Source: Kaistia sp. 32K (GTDB lineage: Bacteria; Pseudomonadota; Alphaproteobacteria; Rhizobiales; Kaistiaceae). From it: a stretch of 64,000 bases of DNA. Location: contig NZ_AP024269.1 of NCBI RefSeq assembly GCF_016629525.1, positions 2,914,001 to 2,978,000 on the forward strand. Reading direction: 5' to 3'. The notes below the pieces were generated by a model, which had not been told where the DNA came from, did not search any database, and saw nothing but the letters and a program-made list of their open reading frames with translations. A program made the translations under genes and the position numbers. Below are positions 16,125-26,921 of the stretch, one piece after another (the first letter of the stretch is position 1; each line of letters opens with the position of its first letter).

Positions 16125-17243
16125 CTACTCCTGATCCGCGAATTCCCCGAAGAGCTTCAGCCCCTCGATCCATGTGGCGCCATCCTGCTTGACGACGACG
16201 CGCGGCGCGACGCCGGCCTCCTCGCCGAGCGCCGTGGCGAGGGCTTCCGAATGGGTGACGACCCAGACCTGCGTCCGCTCGGCGGCGCGGACGATCAGCC
16301 GCGCCAGCGCCGGGATCAGCTCCGGATGCAGGCTGGTCTCCGGCTCGTTGAGCGCGATGAAGCCCGGCAGGCGATAGGCCGAGAGCGCCGCGACCAGGCA
16401 GAGGAAATGCAGCGTGCCATCCGAGAGCTCGTGCGCGCCGAGCGGGCGCGGAAGGTCCGGAAACTGGAGGCCGATTGAGACCGTGCCCTTGCCGAATTCG
16501 GTGATGAGCGCGGTGCCGGGAAAGGCATCGGCGATCGCCGCCTCGATATCGGGTGCCTCGCCCCGGATCTCGAAGACCGTCGCCAGCGCCGCCGCGAGAT
16601 CGTAGCCGTCCGAGGCCAGCGTCGGCGTGGTGATGGCGAGCGCCGGCTGGCGGATCGGCGAGGCCTTGTCGGTGCGGAAGTCGTGATAGAAGCGCCAGTC
16701 CTGCAGCGCCCGGCGGACGAGGTCGAGTTCGGTGAAGCGGCCCTGGTCGCGAAAGCCGGAAAGCGCCGTCTCGGAAGGGACCAGCGCCTCCTCATAGGAC
16801 TGGCGCCGTCCGCTTTCGTCACGCAGCCAGGCGCTCGGGCCCTGCCGCTTCATCAGCGTCACGGCCTTGCCGTGGCTGCGATGGACGAGCTCCTCGGCCT
16901 TGACCATCGGTTCGGTCTTGGTCAGCGCCGCCTCGTCGATCGGCGCCGGCAGGCCGATCTCGATCGAATAGAAATACTCGCCGAACTCGGCGCCGAGCTT
17001 CAGCCGCACCGGCCCTTTGGCGCGGGGACCGGCCCATAGGACGGATTCGAAGCCGCCCTCCTCCGCGATCTCGCGCGTGATCGTGCCGCGCGCGGCGGCC
17101 GCCAGAAGCTCGAGCGAGCGATAGAGATTGGTCTTGCCGACGCCATTCTTGCCGACGAGCACGGTCAGCCGCTCGACCGGCACCTGGATGCGCCGGATCG
17201 AACGATAGAGATCGGCCGAGACGGATGTCAGGCGAAGGGGCAC
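16125..17243 (-). CDS. AAA-family ATPase with SMC/RecF-like nucleotide fold
   Basis: 372 residues. Walker A is 'GKNGVGKTN' (31-39), an ABC-like signature is 'HELSDGTLHFLC', and the Walker B region is 'FIALNEPETSLHPEL', followed by the switch His in 'VWVVTHSEAL'. The Walker B aspartate position is Asn, while the catalytic Glu is kept, a form I recall from predicted ATPases of the COG4637 kind. There is no partner nuclease (such as an OLD TOPRIM domain) in this protein or beside it, so a defence role is not supported. GTG start with GGAGGA in front. Confidence 0.75.
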   Translation of the reverse strand: MPLRLTSVSADLYRSIRRIQVPVERLTVLVGKNGVGKTNLYRSLELLAAAARGTITREIAEEGGFESVLWAGPRAKGPVRLKLGAEFGEYFYSIEIGLPAPIDEAALTKTEPMVKAEELVHRSHGKAVTLMKRQGPSAWLRDESGRRQSYEEALVPSETALSGFRDQGRFTELDLVRRALQDWRFYHDFRTDKASPIRQPALAITTPTLASDGYDLAAALATVFEIRGEAPDIEAAIADAFPGTALITEFGKGTVSIGLQFPDLPRPLGAHELSDGTLHFLCLVAALSAYRLPGFIALNEPETSLHPELIPALARLIVRAAERTQVWVVTHSEALATALGEEAGVAPRVVVKQDGATWIEGLKLFGEFADQE

Positions 17244-17311
17244 GGCTCCTCCGGGCAGCGGCGAAGGAATGGTTCGGGCAGGCGGCCGAGGCCCCCTGCC
17301 CGATGCTTCGA

Positions 17312-18424
<1,113 letters not shown>

Positions 18425-18600
18425 CGGACGGCTCCTCGAAATTCTCTTCGCGCAATTCGGCGCCGGCGCAACCGCCGGCCTGATCCTTGGATAGCCCACT
18501 CGCGCCACCGGGTCGATCCTTCCGCCCGGCGCGGGCGGGGATAGTGACACGGCCAGGGTCCTGTGGAAGGCTCGGCGCCTCATCGAGGGGATTCCATCCA

Positions 18601-19170
18601 GTGCCAAGCAAGGTCTATCTCGCCGGTCCCGAAGTGTTCCTGCCGAATGCGCGCGAAGTGCTGACGCGCAAGGCGGAGCTCGCCCGCGCGGCCGGGCTCA
18701 TCCCGTTGTCGCCCGGCGATCTCGAAATCCCTCCGGCGGATACCAAGAAGGGATTCGGCCATGCCATCAGCGCCGTCGACGAGCGGATGATGCTGGAGGC
18801 GGACGCCATCATCGCCAATCTGACGCCGTTTCGCGGCATCGCCGCCGATACCGGCACGACCTTCGAACTCGGCTTCATGTGCGCGCTCGGCAAGCCCGTC
18901 TTCGCCTACACCAACGTCGCCGAAAACCACTATCGCCGCGTCGTGGCGCATTATCACGGCGCGGTCGCGCGGGGCGATGACGGCCATCAGCGCGGCCCCG
19001 ACGGATTGTCCGTCGAGGATTTCGACATGATCGACAATCTGATGCTGCATGGCGGCATCGAGCGGCGCGGCGGTACCGTCGTCGTCGGAAATGCCGCGCC
19101 GAACGCGCTCTATACCGATCTCACCGCCTTCGAGGCCTGCCTCGCCATCGCCGCCGAGCGCCTCGCCTGA
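18601..19170 (+). CDS. Nucleoside 2-deoxyribosyltransferase family protein
   Basis: 189 residues from a GTG. The fold's markers are 'KVYLAGPEVFLPNAREVL' at the N terminus, 'DAIIANLTPFRGIAADTGT' and 'TTFELGFMCALGKPVFAYT', where the Glu of FELG is the expected nucleophile. Family members exchange or hydrolyse the N-glycosidic bond of deoxynucleosides or nucleotides; whether this one is a transferase or a DNPH1-like hydrolase is open. It is divergent from frmA and convergent with the GST gene. Confidence 0.82.
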   Translation: MPSKVYLAGPEVFLPNAREVLTRKAELARAAGLIPLSPGDLEIPPADTKKGFGHAISAVDERMMLEADAIIANLTPFRGIAADTGTTFELGFMCALGKPVFAYTNVAENHYRRVVAHYHGAVARGDDGHQRGPDGLSVEDFDMIDNLMLHGGIERRGGTVVVGNAAPNALYTDLTAFEACLAIAAERLA

Positions 19171-19175
19171 CGCGC

Positions 19176-19805
19176 TCAGCCCTTCGGCGGAATGAGCGGC
19201 TGGGCGATCTCCTGGAAAACGGCGAGCCCCTCGCATTCCGCCGCCAGCGCCGCGAGGCGCGGCCAGGTCTCCGCCTGGAACGCATCGGGATGCGCCTCGC
19301 GGACGAAGCGCAGCACTGAGGCGACCGCGATGTCGGCATGGCCGATGCGGTCGCCATACCACCAGGGCGTTGAGCGCGCCGCCCGGTCCTGCTCCAGCGC
19401 GTCGAGCGTGGCGCCGATCTGCGTCCGGCAGCGCTCGACCCAGAGTTCGGAGCGGTCCTTGCGCAGGATCTTCTCGTAGAGAAGGCTGACCGCCTTGTCG
19501 CCGAGGCCCATGGCGAGCGCGATCGTCTTCAGCGCGTGCCGCCGCTCCGGCCCGAACGGGGCCAGCATGGCGCGGTCGGGTCCGGCCAGTTCATCGAGAT
19601 AGTCGAGGATCGCGGCGCTTTCGATCAGCACCTCGCCATCCTCGAGCACCAGCGTCGGCACCCGCCGCAACGGATTGTAAGCGCCGAGCTTTTCGGCATC
19701 GCCGAAGGTGGACCACGGCCAATGCTCGAACGGCAGATCGTAGAACCGCAGCGCGATCGCGACGCGGCGGACGAAGGGCGAATCATACTGGCCGATGAGG
19801 ATCAA
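19176..19805 (-). CDS. Glutathione S-transferase family protein
   Basis: 209 residues. The thioredoxin-like N domain (1-75) has 'IGQYDSPFVRRVAIALRFY', cis-Pro in 'RVPTLVLEDGEVLIESAAIL' and the glutathione-binding ES pair; the all-helical C domain follows ('GDRIGHADIAVASVLRFV'). The catalytic residue is probably Ser9 of YDSPFVRR, as in the bacterial YfcF/zeta-like groups. No substrate can be inferred. Its stop is five bases from the stop of the convergent deoxyribosyltransferase gene. Confidence 0.85.
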   Translation of the reverse strand: MILIGQYDSPFVRRVAIALRFYDLPFEHWPWSTFGDAEKLGAYNPLRRVPTLVLEDGEVLIESAAILDYLDELAGPDRAMLAPFGPERRHALKTIALAMGLGDKAVSLLYEKILRKDRSELWVERCRTQIGATLDALEQDRAARSTPWWYGDRIGHADIAVASVLRFVREAHPDAFQAETWPRLAALAAECEGLAVFQEIAQPLIPPKG

Positions 19806-19889
19806 GGCGGGACGCTCCGTTGCGGAAGCGCATGCTGCCCGATGCCGGAAGGGCCGGCAACCGCGGCGCCCATCCCGGGACGCGGGCGC

Positions 19890-21197
19890 CTACTCCCCCC
19901 GCTCCTTCCGGAGCTTGGACCAATAGTCCATGCGCTTGCGGATCTCGCGCTCGAAGCCGCGCTCGACCGGCTGGTAGAAGCTCTGGCGGCCGAGCGCGTC
20001 GGGGAAATAATCCTGGCCCGAAAAGGCGTCCGGCTCGTCGTGGTCGTAGCGATAGCCGGCGTTGTAGCCCTCGTCCTTCATCAGCTTGGTCGGCGCGTTC
20101 AGGATGCGCTTTGGCGGCAGCAGCGAGCCGCCGTGCTTCGCCGTCTGCATCGCCGCCTTGAAGGCCGTGTAGACGGCGTTCGATTTCGGCGCGGTGGCGA
20201 GATAGACGGCCGCCTGCGCGAAGGCGAGCTCGCCTTCCGGGCTGCCGAGATAGTCGTAGGCGTCCTTGGCGGCGTTGGCGACGACGAGCGCCTGCGGATC
20301 AGCGAGGCCGATATCCTCGACCGCCATCCGCACCAGCCGGCGGCCGAGATAGAGCGGATCCTCGCCGGCGTCGAACATGCGGGCGAGATAGTAGAGCGCC
20401 GCATCCGGATCGGAGCCGCGGATCGACTTGTGCAGCGCCGAGATCAGATTGTAGTGGCCATCCTGGCCCTTGTCGTAGATCGGCGCGCGGCGCTGGACGA
20501 TCTCCTGCAGGCCCTTGGAATCGAAGATCTCGCCGGGCTTTGCCGCCCGCCAGACCTCTTCCGAGAGGGTCAGCGAGGCGCGGCCGTCGCCATCGGCCAT
20601 GCGGATCAGCGTCTCGCGCGCCTCCTCGTCGAGCGGCAAGGGCTTGCCCTCGACGGCCTCGGCGCGGTCGAGCAGCTTGCCGATCGATTCCGGACCATGG
20701 GAATGGAACACCAGCACGCGCGCCCGCGACAGCAGAGCGGCGTTGAGCTCGAAGGACGGATTTTCCGTCGTCGCGCCGACCAGCGTGACGGTGCCATCCT
20801 CCATCACCGGCAGGAAGCTGTCCTGCTGGGCGCGGTTGAAGCGATGGATTTCGTCGACGAAGAGCAGCGTGCCCTTGCCGATCTGCCGCCGCGCGCGCGC
20901 CTGCTCGAACACTTTCTTCAGGTCGGCGACGCCGGAGAAGATCGCCGAAATCTGCTCGAAATGAAGATCCGTCTCGTTGGCGAGCAGCCGCGCCACCGTC
21001 GTCTTGCCGGTGCCCGGCGGGCCCCAGAAGACCATGGAGCCGAGCGAGCCGGAATTCAGCATGCGCGACAACGCGCCGTCCGGGCCGACCAGATGGTCCT
21101 GCCCGACGACGTCGGCCAGCCGTTCGGGGCGCAGCCGGTCCGCCAAGGGCCGCGGCGCGGCCCTCTCCATTCCAGCCGCCTCGAACAGATTACTCAT
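19890..21197 (-). CDS. rarA: Replication-associated recombination ATPase RarA (MgsA)
   Basis: 435 residues of the clamp-loader-like AAA+ family. Walker A is 'GPPGTGKTTVARLLA', Walker B 'LLFVDEIHRFNRAQQDSFL', sensor 1 'LVGATTENPSFELNAALLSR', and the MgsA C-terminal tetramerisation region 'RMAVEDIGLADPQALVVANAA' and 'YRYDHDEPDAFSGQDYFPD' follows. RarA acts at stalled replication forks. The ATG at 21197 is preferred to a GTG six bases upstream. It starts 30 bases after the Deg protease stop on the same strand, so the two may share a transcript. Confidence 0.95.
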   Translation of the reverse strand: MSNLFEAAGMERAAPRPLADRLRPERLADVVGQDHLVGPDGALSRMLNSGSLGSMVFWGPPGTGKTTVARLLANETDLHFEQISAIFSGVADLKKVFEQARARRQIGKGTLLFVDEIHRFNRAQQDSFLPVMEDGTVTLVGATTENPSFELNAALLSRARVLVFHSHGPESIGKLLDRAEAVEGKPLPLDEEARETLIRMADGDGRASLTLSEEVWRAAKPGEIFDSKGLQEIVQRRAPIYDKGQDGHYNLISALHKSIRGSDPDAALYYLARMFDAGEDPLYLGRRLVRMAVEDIGLADPQALVVANAAKDAYDYLGSPEGELAFAQAAVYLATAPKSNAVYTAFKAAMQTAKHGGSLLPPKRILNAPTKLMKDEGYNAGYRYDHDEPDAFSGQDYFPDALGRQSFYQPVERGFEREIRKRMDYWSKLRKERGE

Positions 21198-21227
21198 ATC
21201 CACGATCCGATTGGTTTCACGCCCGAC

Positions 21228-22634
21228 TCATCGGCCAACTTGCGAGCGGATCAGGCGACCGCCGCGCTCGATGACCAGACGATAGCGCGAGGCGCCCTGC
21301 GAGGCGATCTCGGCGAGGCCCTTGGTCGTCTCGACCTTGGCGCCATTGACCTCGACGACGACGTCGCCGGGGCGGAAGCCGACGCCGGAAGCGGCGGAAT
21401 TATCGGCGACCGACTGGATCAGCACGCCGTTCCGGCGCTTGCCCTGATAGGCCTGCTCCTCGATCACGGCCGGCGAGAGATTGACGACGGTAGCACCGGC
21501 GAAGGGCGATTCGCCCGTGATCGCCCGCTCGTCGCGCGGCGTCGTCTCCGGCGCCGCCACGAGGGCGAGCTCGGTCGAATGCGGCTTGCCGCCGCGGATA
21601 TAGTCGAGCTTCACCGTGCCGCCGACGCCCTTGGTGGCGACGCGGTAGTTGAAGCCGTTGGGATCATCCACCTCGATGCCGTCGACGCTGTCGACGAGAT
21701 CGCCGGACTTCAGGCCCGCCTTCTCGGCCGGGCTGCCTTCCTCGACATCGGTGACGAGCGCGCCCCGCGGCCGGCCGATCCCGAGTCCCTCGGCGATCTC
21801 CGGCGTCACCTGCTGGAATCCGGCGCCAACCCAGGCGAGCCGCAGCCTTCCGTCCTTCAGCGCCGACTGCGCCACGACGCGGACCATGTTGGACGGGATG
21901 GCGAAGCCGATGCCGATCGAGCCGCCCGAGCGCGAATAGATCGCCGTGTTGATGCCGACGAGATTGCCGTCCATATCGACGAGCGCGCCGCCGGAATTGC
22001 CGGGATTGATGGCCGCGTCGGTCTGGACGAAGAACTGGTAGTCGGAAGCGCCGATCTGCGTGCGCGCCAGCGCCGAGACGATGCCGCTCGTCACCGTCTG
22101 GCCGACGCCGAAGGGATCGCCGATAGCCAGCACCAGGTCGCCGACCTCGAGCGCGTCCGAATCGGCATAGTTAACGACCGGGAACGTGCCGTCGGCCCCC
22201 TTCAGACGCAGGACGGCGAGATCCATGCGCTCGTCCTTCAAGAGCACGTCCGCCTCATATTCCCGTTTGTCGGACAGCGCGACCTTCACCTCGTCGGCAT
22301 TGGCGATGACGTGATAATTGGTCACGACGACGCCAGACGCATCCACGATGACGCCGGAGCCGAGCGACTGCTGCACGCGCTTGCGCGGCGCGTCGTTCAT
22401 GTCGCCGCCGAAGAAGCGGCGGAAGAACGGATCGTCCATGAAGGGCGAGACGCGCTGCTGCACGACGCGCGAGGCGTAGACGTTGACGACAGCGGGTGAG
22501 ACGCGCTTGACGATCGGCGAGAAGGAATAGCGCAGCGCCGCCTCGGATTGTGGCACCGTGCGCTCGGCAGCCTGTGCCGCCCCGCCGAGGAATACGCCCG
22601 CCAATCCGATCGCAATCGCCATTCCAAACCGCAT
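21228..22634 (-). CDS. Deg/HtrA-type periplasmic serine protease
   Basis: 468 residues. Signal peptide 1-23 (cleavage near AQA-AE). The trypsin-like domain has His108 ('VVTNYHVIA'), Asp138 ('ERMDLAVLRL') and Ser214 ('INPGNSGGALVD'). Two PDZ domains follow, near 255-345 and 375-460. The family degrades or refolds damaged envelope proteins; DegP versus DegQ cannot be decided, though the loop before the His is short compared with DegP. Start 22634 is chosen because a signal peptide begins there and AAAGG precedes it. Confidence 0.93.
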   Translation of the reverse strand: MRFGMAIAIGLAGVFLGGAAQAAERTVPQSEAALRYSFSPIVKRVSPAVVNVYASRVVQQRVSPFMDDPFFRRFFGGDMNDAPRKRVQQSLGSGVIVDASGVVVTNYHVIANADEVKVALSDKREYEADVLLKDERMDLAVLRLKGADGTFPVVNYADSDALEVGDLVLAIGDPFGVGQTVTSGIVSALARTQIGASDYQFFVQTDAAINPGNSGGALVDMDGNLVGINTAIYSRSGGSIGIGFAIPSNMVRVVAQSALKDGRLRLAWVGAGFQQVTPEIAEGLGIGRPRGALVTDVEEGSPAEKAGLKSGDLVDSVDGIEVDDPNGFNYRVATKGVGGTVKLDYIRGGKPHSTELALVAAPETTPRDERAITGESPFAGATVVNLSPAVIEEQAYQGKRRNGVLIQSVADNSAASGVGFRPGDVVVEVNGAKVETTKGLAEIASQGASRYRLVIERGGRLIRSQVGR

Positions 22635-22889
22635 CGAGCCAACCTTTCTGCCGAGATTCCTTCGCGAGAGATGGTACATCAAATGCGGCGGTGCCGTGAC
22701 CTTGCCGATCCGTCGCACCGGAGCGGCGCGGGAGGAATCCACAGCCGCCGCTTCCTATGACGGCACAACCTGCCTTAGGCTCGCCCAGACTTGATGGGAT
22801 AAGCTGCCGGATGTCACCGTCGACGCCCCGTTCGCGCCGGACGCCGGCCGTGACATCCGACCAATGCCCGAAGGCGCGTAGGGATCAGC

Positions 22890-23858
22890 ATGCTCTGGAT
22901 CACAGTGTTCATCGTCGGTCTGCTGGCCCTCCTGGGCGGGCTGGTTCCCTTGCTTCTCAACGGTTTGAGCAAGACGAACTTCGCCGGCATCGCGATCGGC
23001 ACGGTCCTGCTGGCGGCCGGCATCGCCGGCGTGATCCTGCATCCGAGACTGCCGCTGACCGTCCCGAGCCTCGCCTCTATCGAGAGCAGCGTCACCGGCC
23101 ACGAGCCGCAGCCGGCTCCCGTCAGCCCCGAATCAACGCCGGAGGCGGCCCTCCCGGCAGCCCCCGCCGCCCGGGTCGTCGAGCCGACACACGAAGAAGA
23201 GCCGCTGCCGTCGCCCTCGGCCAAGGACGAATCGCAGCTCGAGCCGTCGGCCCTGCCCGATCCGGTTCCCGTGACGACCACCGCCGAGGCCGGCAGCGAG
23301 CCTGAGCCGCTGACGGCCACCCCGCCGACGCCGGTCCCCTCGCCGGCCGCCGCGGCGCCCGCCGACGACGGCATCGCCACGCTGGCCATCGCCGCGCAGC
23401 AGCCGAAGGACCAGACGGCCTTCGCCGCGGTGATCAAGTCGACCAAGGCCGAATTCGACACGGCCGACGACGTCCAGCGCGAGGCGATCCAGCCGAAGCG
23501 CGCCGCCGCCATCTGCAAGGCCGTGCCGAAGCCCGAGATCAAGGGCTGGGTCGGACAGATCCAGGCGGCGGAGAAGGATTCGGGCGGGCGGCTTACCGTG
23601 ACCGTGGCACTGCCGGACGGCACGCTGGTCAAGACATGGAACAACGCCATGTCCGATATCGACGACAACACGCTGGTGCCCGCCGGCACGCCGCTGGCCC
23701 AGACCTTCGGCAAGCTGCAGACGGGCGAAGCCATCCGCTTCGCGGGCACCTTCTTCACCGACGAGCCGGATTGCTACCGCTCGAGCCGGCTGTCGCTGCC
23801 GCAATCGATGATGGAGCCGAGCTTCCTGTTCCGCTTCACGTCCGTCGAGAAGCTGTAG
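22890..23858 (+). CDS. Two-TM protein with Pro/Ala/Glu-rich linker, function unknown
   Basis: 322 residues, not recognised. Two hydrophobic segments (about 2-24 and 31-50) form an N-terminal hairpin. Residues 60-175 are rich in Pro, Ala, Glu and Ser, as in extended periplasmic or cytoplasmic linkers. The last 145 residues look globular, with two cysteines ('AAAICKAVPKPEIKGWVG' and 'DEPDCYRSSRLS') that could form a disulfide if periplasmic, and beta-like stretches ('GRLTVTVALPDGTLVKTW', 'GEAIRFAGTFF'). AGGGA precedes the ATG. It is a single gene, divergent from the Deg protease. Confidence 0.8.
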   Translation: MLWITVFIVGLLALLGGLVPLLLNGLSKTNFAGIAIGTVLLAAGIAGVILHPRLPLTVPSLASIESSVTGHEPQPAPVSPESTPEAALPAAPAARVVEPTHEEEPLPSPSAKDESQLEPSALPDPVPVTTTAEAGSEPEPLTATPPTPVPSPAAAAPADDGIATLAIAAQQPKDQTAFAAVIKSTKAEFDTADDVQREAIQPKRAAAICKAVPKPEIKGWVGQIQAAEKDSGGRLTVTVALPDGTLVKTWNNAMSDIDDNTLVPAGTPLAQTFGKLQTGEAIRFAGTFFTDEPDCYRSSRLSLPQSMMEPSFLFRFTSVEKL

Positions 23859-24400
23859 GGTTTTGTCCCCGGCGTCGAACGTGCTGCGCTAGACGGCGCC
23901 AAGCGCCAAGCACCAAGCAAGCCCCTCACCCAACCCTCTCCCGCAAGCGGGCGAGGGCCTTGGCCGGCGCGTTTCATCGACCTTAAATGCCTCGCCACAA
24001 GCGCGGGCGATCCCCCTCTCCCGCCCGCGGGAGAGGGTTGGGGTGAGGGTCTGACAGACCGGGCCTCGAGCCGACAGTCTGGGCATCCGTCCTTCGAGAC
24101 GGTCCGCTCCGCCATCATCCTGAGGTGCTTCGCGTCAGCGAAGCCTCGAAGGAGGATCCAGCGGTCACTGGGATTTGCAGACGCAGGCCGGCAATGCCCC
24201 CGCATTCCATGTGAGGCGTATTCCCTGAACCCTCCTTCGAGGCCCGGCTTCGCCGGGCGCCTGAGGATGATGGGTGAGTTCCGGGAATGCGGCCTGGGAG
24301 GTTCAGGAGTCTGAAATCAGCCGGCCCGACGCCTCAAGCATCAAGCCACGCCCGATTGCGAATTCTGAGCCCAAGCCCGCCTCCCCACCGCCGAGGCGCT
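23859..24400. repeat. Gene-free 600-base gap filled with palindromic repeats
   Basis: No gene is visible. Two families occur. First, an inverted pair CCCTCACCCAACCCTCTCCC (23923-23942) and its complement at 24027-24050, each beside its own GC palindrome. Second, two REP-like units at about 24112-24153 and, inverted, 24233-24272, matching those at 4.8-4.9 kb (shared CCATCATCCTGAGG and CCTCGAAGGA cores). The gap lies between converging transcripts: the two-TM protein gene and the ribosomal block. Confidence 0.75.
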
Positions 24401-24404
24401 TCCC

Positions 24405-24437
24405 AAACGAAAAAGGGCGGCCCGGAGGCCGCCCTTT
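24405..24437 (-). terminator. Terminator at the end of the ribosomal superoperon
   Basis: An 11-bp stem (24412-24422 with 24427-24437, loop CGGA on the plus strand) followed on the minus strand by TTTTTCGTTT. It begins 24 bases after the rplQ stop and is the first clear factor-independent terminator after 18 kb of transcription. Confidence 0.9.
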
Positions 24438-24460
24438 CAAAACTCGCGGATGCGAACGGC

Positions 24461-24892
24461 TTACGCCGCAACGCCTTCCGACTCAGCCTCGGCAGCGGCC
24501 GTGCGAGCACGGTCCGAAGCGCCCTTGGCGTCGACGTCGCGATCGACGAACTCGATCACGGCGACCGGCGCGTTGTCGCCATAGCGGAAGCCGGCCTTCA
24601 GGACGCGAAGGTAGCCACCCTGGCGCTCCTGGTAACGCGGGCCGAGCGTCTCGAACAGCTTCTTCGCCGCCGCGACGTCGCGCAGCTGCGCGATCGCCTG
24701 ACGACGTGCATGCAGGTCGCCGCGCTTGCCGAGCGTCACCAGCTTCTCGACGATCGGACGCAGGTCCTTCGCCTTCGGCAGGGTGGTGACGATCTGCTCG
24801 TGCGTGATCAGCGCTACAGCCATGTTTGCGAACATCGCCTTGCGGTGGCTCGCGGTACGGCTGAACTTGCGACCGGAATTACCGTGGCGCAT
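24461..24892 (-). CDS. rplQ: Ribosomal protein L17 (bL17)
   Basis: 143 residues starting '[20 protein letters not shown]', the L17 signature. bL17 sits near the peptide exit on the 50S subunit. The family core ends near residue 120, and the last 25 residues form an acidic Ala/Glu-rich tail (ending 'ESEGVAA') seen in many alphaproteobacterial L17 proteins. Last gene of the alpha operon, 49 bases after rpoA and immediately before the terminator. Confidence 0.98.
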   Translation of the reverse strand: MRHGNSGRKFSRTASHRKAMFANMAVALITHEQIVTTLPKAKDLRPIVEKLVTLGKRGDLHARRQAIAQLRDVAAAKKLFETLGPRYQERQGGYLRVLKAGFRYGDNAPVAVIEFVDRDVDAKGASDRARTAAAEAESEGVAA

Positions 24893-24941
24893 GGCTCTCT
24901 CCTCAGTTTCTCTACCGGCGGCTCACGCCGTGGGTGCTGTC

Positions 24942-25958
24942 TCAGTAATGATCTTCGTAGCGCTTGGCGAGCTCTTCGATGTTCTCCGGCGGCCAATTGG
25001 TGACCTCCATGCCGAGATGGAGACCCATCTGGGCGAGAACTTCCTTGATCTCGTTGAGCGACTTGCGGCCGAAATTCGGGGTCCGGAGCATCTCTGCCTC
25101 GGTCTTCTGAATCAGGTCGCCAATATAGACGATATTGTCGTTCTTCAGGCAATTGGCCGAACGGACGGAAAGTTCCAGTTCGTCCACCTTCTTCAGAAGC
25201 GACGGGTTGAAGGCGAGCTCCGGAATCGCTTCCGAAACGGTCTCCTTCTGCGGCTCTTCGAAATTGACGAAGATCGACAGCTGGTCCTGGACGATGCGGG
25301 CGGCGTAGGCCACCGCGTCGTCGGGACGGAGCGAGCCGTCGGTCTCGACCGAAAGCGTCAGCTTGTCATAATCGAGAACCTGGCCCTCGCGGGTGTTCTC
25401 GACGCGGTACGAGACCTTCTTGACCGGCGAATAGATGCTGTCGACCGGGATGAGCCCGATCGGCGCGTCTTCGGCGCGGTTGCGGTCGGCCGGGACGTAG
25501 CCCTTGCCGGTATTCACCGTGAACTCCATGCGGATCTCGGCGCCCTCGTCGAGGGTGCACAGGACCAGCTCGGGGTTCAGGATCTCGATATCGCCGACGG
25601 TCTGGATGTCACCAGCGGTGACGACGCCCGGACCCGTCTTGCGAACCACCATGCGCTTCGGGCCTTCGCCCTGCATCTTGATGGAGATTTCCTTGATGTT
25701 CAGGATGACGTCGGTGACATCTTCCCGGACGCCGGCAATCGACGAGAACTCGTGCAGAACGCCGTCGATCTGGACGGCGGTGACCGCGGCGCCCTGGAGC
25801 GAAGACAGAAGCACGCGGCGCAGCGCGTTGCCGAGCGTCAGACCGAAGCCGCGCTCAAGAGGCTCCGCCACGACAGTGGCGAGACGCTTGGGATCGGAAC
25901 CCGGCGTCACCTCGAGCTTGTTCGGCTTGATCAGCTCTTGCCAATTCTTATGGATCAC
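24942..25958 (-). CDS. rpoA: RNA polymerase alpha subunit
   Basis: 338 residues. The N-terminal domain (about 1-235), which dimerises and nucleates polymerase assembly, carries '[21 protein letters not shown]'. The C-terminal domain (about 255-325) has the UP-element and activator-binding helices '[18 protein letters not shown]' and '[16 protein letters not shown]'. Its place between rpsK and rplQ is the universal alpha-operon order. A 126-base gap separates it from rpsK, large for this block. Confidence 0.99.
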   Translation of the reverse strand: MIHKNWQELIKPNKLEVTPGSDPKRLATVVAEPLERGFGLTLGNALRRVLLSSLQGAAVTAVQIDGVLHEFSSIAGVREDVTDVILNIKEISIKMQGEGPKRMVVRKTGPGVVTAGDIQTVGDIEILNPELVLCTLDEGAEIRMEFTVNTGKGYVPADRNRAEDAPIGLIPVDSIYSPVKKVSYRVENTREGQVLDYDKLTLSVETDGSLRPDDAVAYAARIVQDQLSIFVNFEEPQKETVSEAIPELAFNPSLLKKVDELELSVRSANCLKNDNIVYIGDLIQKTEAEMLRTPNFGRKSLNEIKEVLAQMGLHLGMEVTNWPPENIEELAKRYEDHY

Positions 25959-26084
25959 GACCGTATCCTTTCGATCTCGAACGCCGCCCGACGGTTCGGG
26001 TGGCGTGGCGCTCCGGCTAAAGGCGGAGCGCCGAATGCCGATACGCAGTGAAAGCGGCGTCCACCGGGGACGCCGCCCGAGGCT

Positions 26085-26474
26085 TTAGACGCGGCGACGC
26101 TTGCGCGGCCGGCAGCCATTGTGCGCGATCGGCGTCACATCACGGATCGAGGTGATGGTGAAGCCAGCAGCCTGCAGGGCGCGAAGCGCCGACTCACGGC
26201 CCGAACCCGGACCCGAGACTTCGACTTCGAGCGTCTTCATGCCATGCTCGGCAGCCTTGCGGCTTGCATCCTCAGCAGCCATCTGGGCGGCATAGGGGGT
26301 CGACTTACGCGAACCCTTGAAGCCCATCATGCCCGCCGACGACCAGGAAATCGCATTTCCCTGCGCGTCGGTGATGGTGATCATCGTGTTGTTGAACGTC
26401 GAGCTCACATGCGCAACGCCCGAGGAGATGTTCTTCCGCTCGCGGCGACGTACGCGCGTTGTGTCCTTGGCCAT
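26085..26474 (-). CDS. rpsK: Ribosomal protein S11 (uS11)
   Basis: 129 residues with the family core '[20 protein letters not shown]' and the highly conserved C terminus '[18 protein letters not shown]'. uS11 lies on the 30S platform beside 16S helices 23 and 24, near the E-site mRNA. It follows rpsM by 78 bases, a gap containing a small GC hairpin (26502-26519) that lacks a U tract. Confidence 0.99.
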   Translation of the reverse strand: MAKDTTRVRRRERKNISSGVAHVSSTFNNTMITITDAQGNAISWSSAGMMGFKGSRKSTPYAAQMAAEDASRKAAEHGMKTLEVEVSGPGSGRESALRALQAAGFTITSIRDVTPIAHNGCRPRKRRRV

Positions 26475-26552
26475 TCTCTATCCTTACGTTCGATCTCGAC
26501 ACCGCCGTAAAACCGGCGGCTCCACCGGGGGCCTAGCGCCCCGAATTCATAA

Positions 26553-26921
26553 TTACTTCTTCTTGCCGGCGATCGGCTTAGCCGGGCCCTTGCGGGTGCG
26601 CGCATTGGTATGCGTGCGCTGGCCGCGAACCGGCAGACCGCGGCGATGACGCAGGCCGCGGTAGCAGCCGAGGTCCATGAGCCGCTTGATGTTCATTGCG
26701 ACTTCGCGACGCAGATCACCTTCCACGACGTAGTCGCGGTCGATCGCTTCGCGGATCGCCAGAACTTCGGCGTCCGAGAGCTCGTTGACACGACGCTCCG
26801 GAGCGATGTTCGTCTTCGTGATGATGTCGAGCGCGTTCTTCGCGCCGATCCCGTGAATGTACTGAAGCGCGATGATGACGCGCTTGTTCGTCGGGATGTT
26901 TACGCCTGCGATACGGGCCAA
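26553..26921 (-). CDS. rpsM: Ribosomal protein S13 (uS13)
   Basis: 122 residues, '[20 protein letters not shown]' through the basic tail '[21 protein letters not shown]'. uS13 is in the 30S head, contacts P-site tRNA with its tail and forms bridge B1 to the 50S. The start chosen is TTG at 26921, which gives the standard family N terminus and has GGAGA at suitable distance. An ATG at 26933 would add four residues (META). The two cannot be separated by reading alone. Confidence 0.97.
   Translation of the reverse strand: MARIAGVNIPTNKRVIIALQYIHGIGAKNALDIITKTNIAPERRVNELSDAEVLAIREAIDRDYVVEGDLRREVAMNIKRLMDLGCYRGLRHRRGLPVRGQRTHTNARTRKGPAKPIAGKKK

Noticed and set aside
16125..17243. The AAA ATPase as part of a phage-defence system
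   Set aside because: No nuclease, reverse transcriptase or other effector is adjacent; the neighbour is a metabolic dehydrogenase.
17276..17303. GC hairpin CGGGCAGG...CCTGCCCG between the AAA ATPase and frmA genes, considered as a terminator
   Set aside because: No T tract follows on either strand, so there is not enough to call it.
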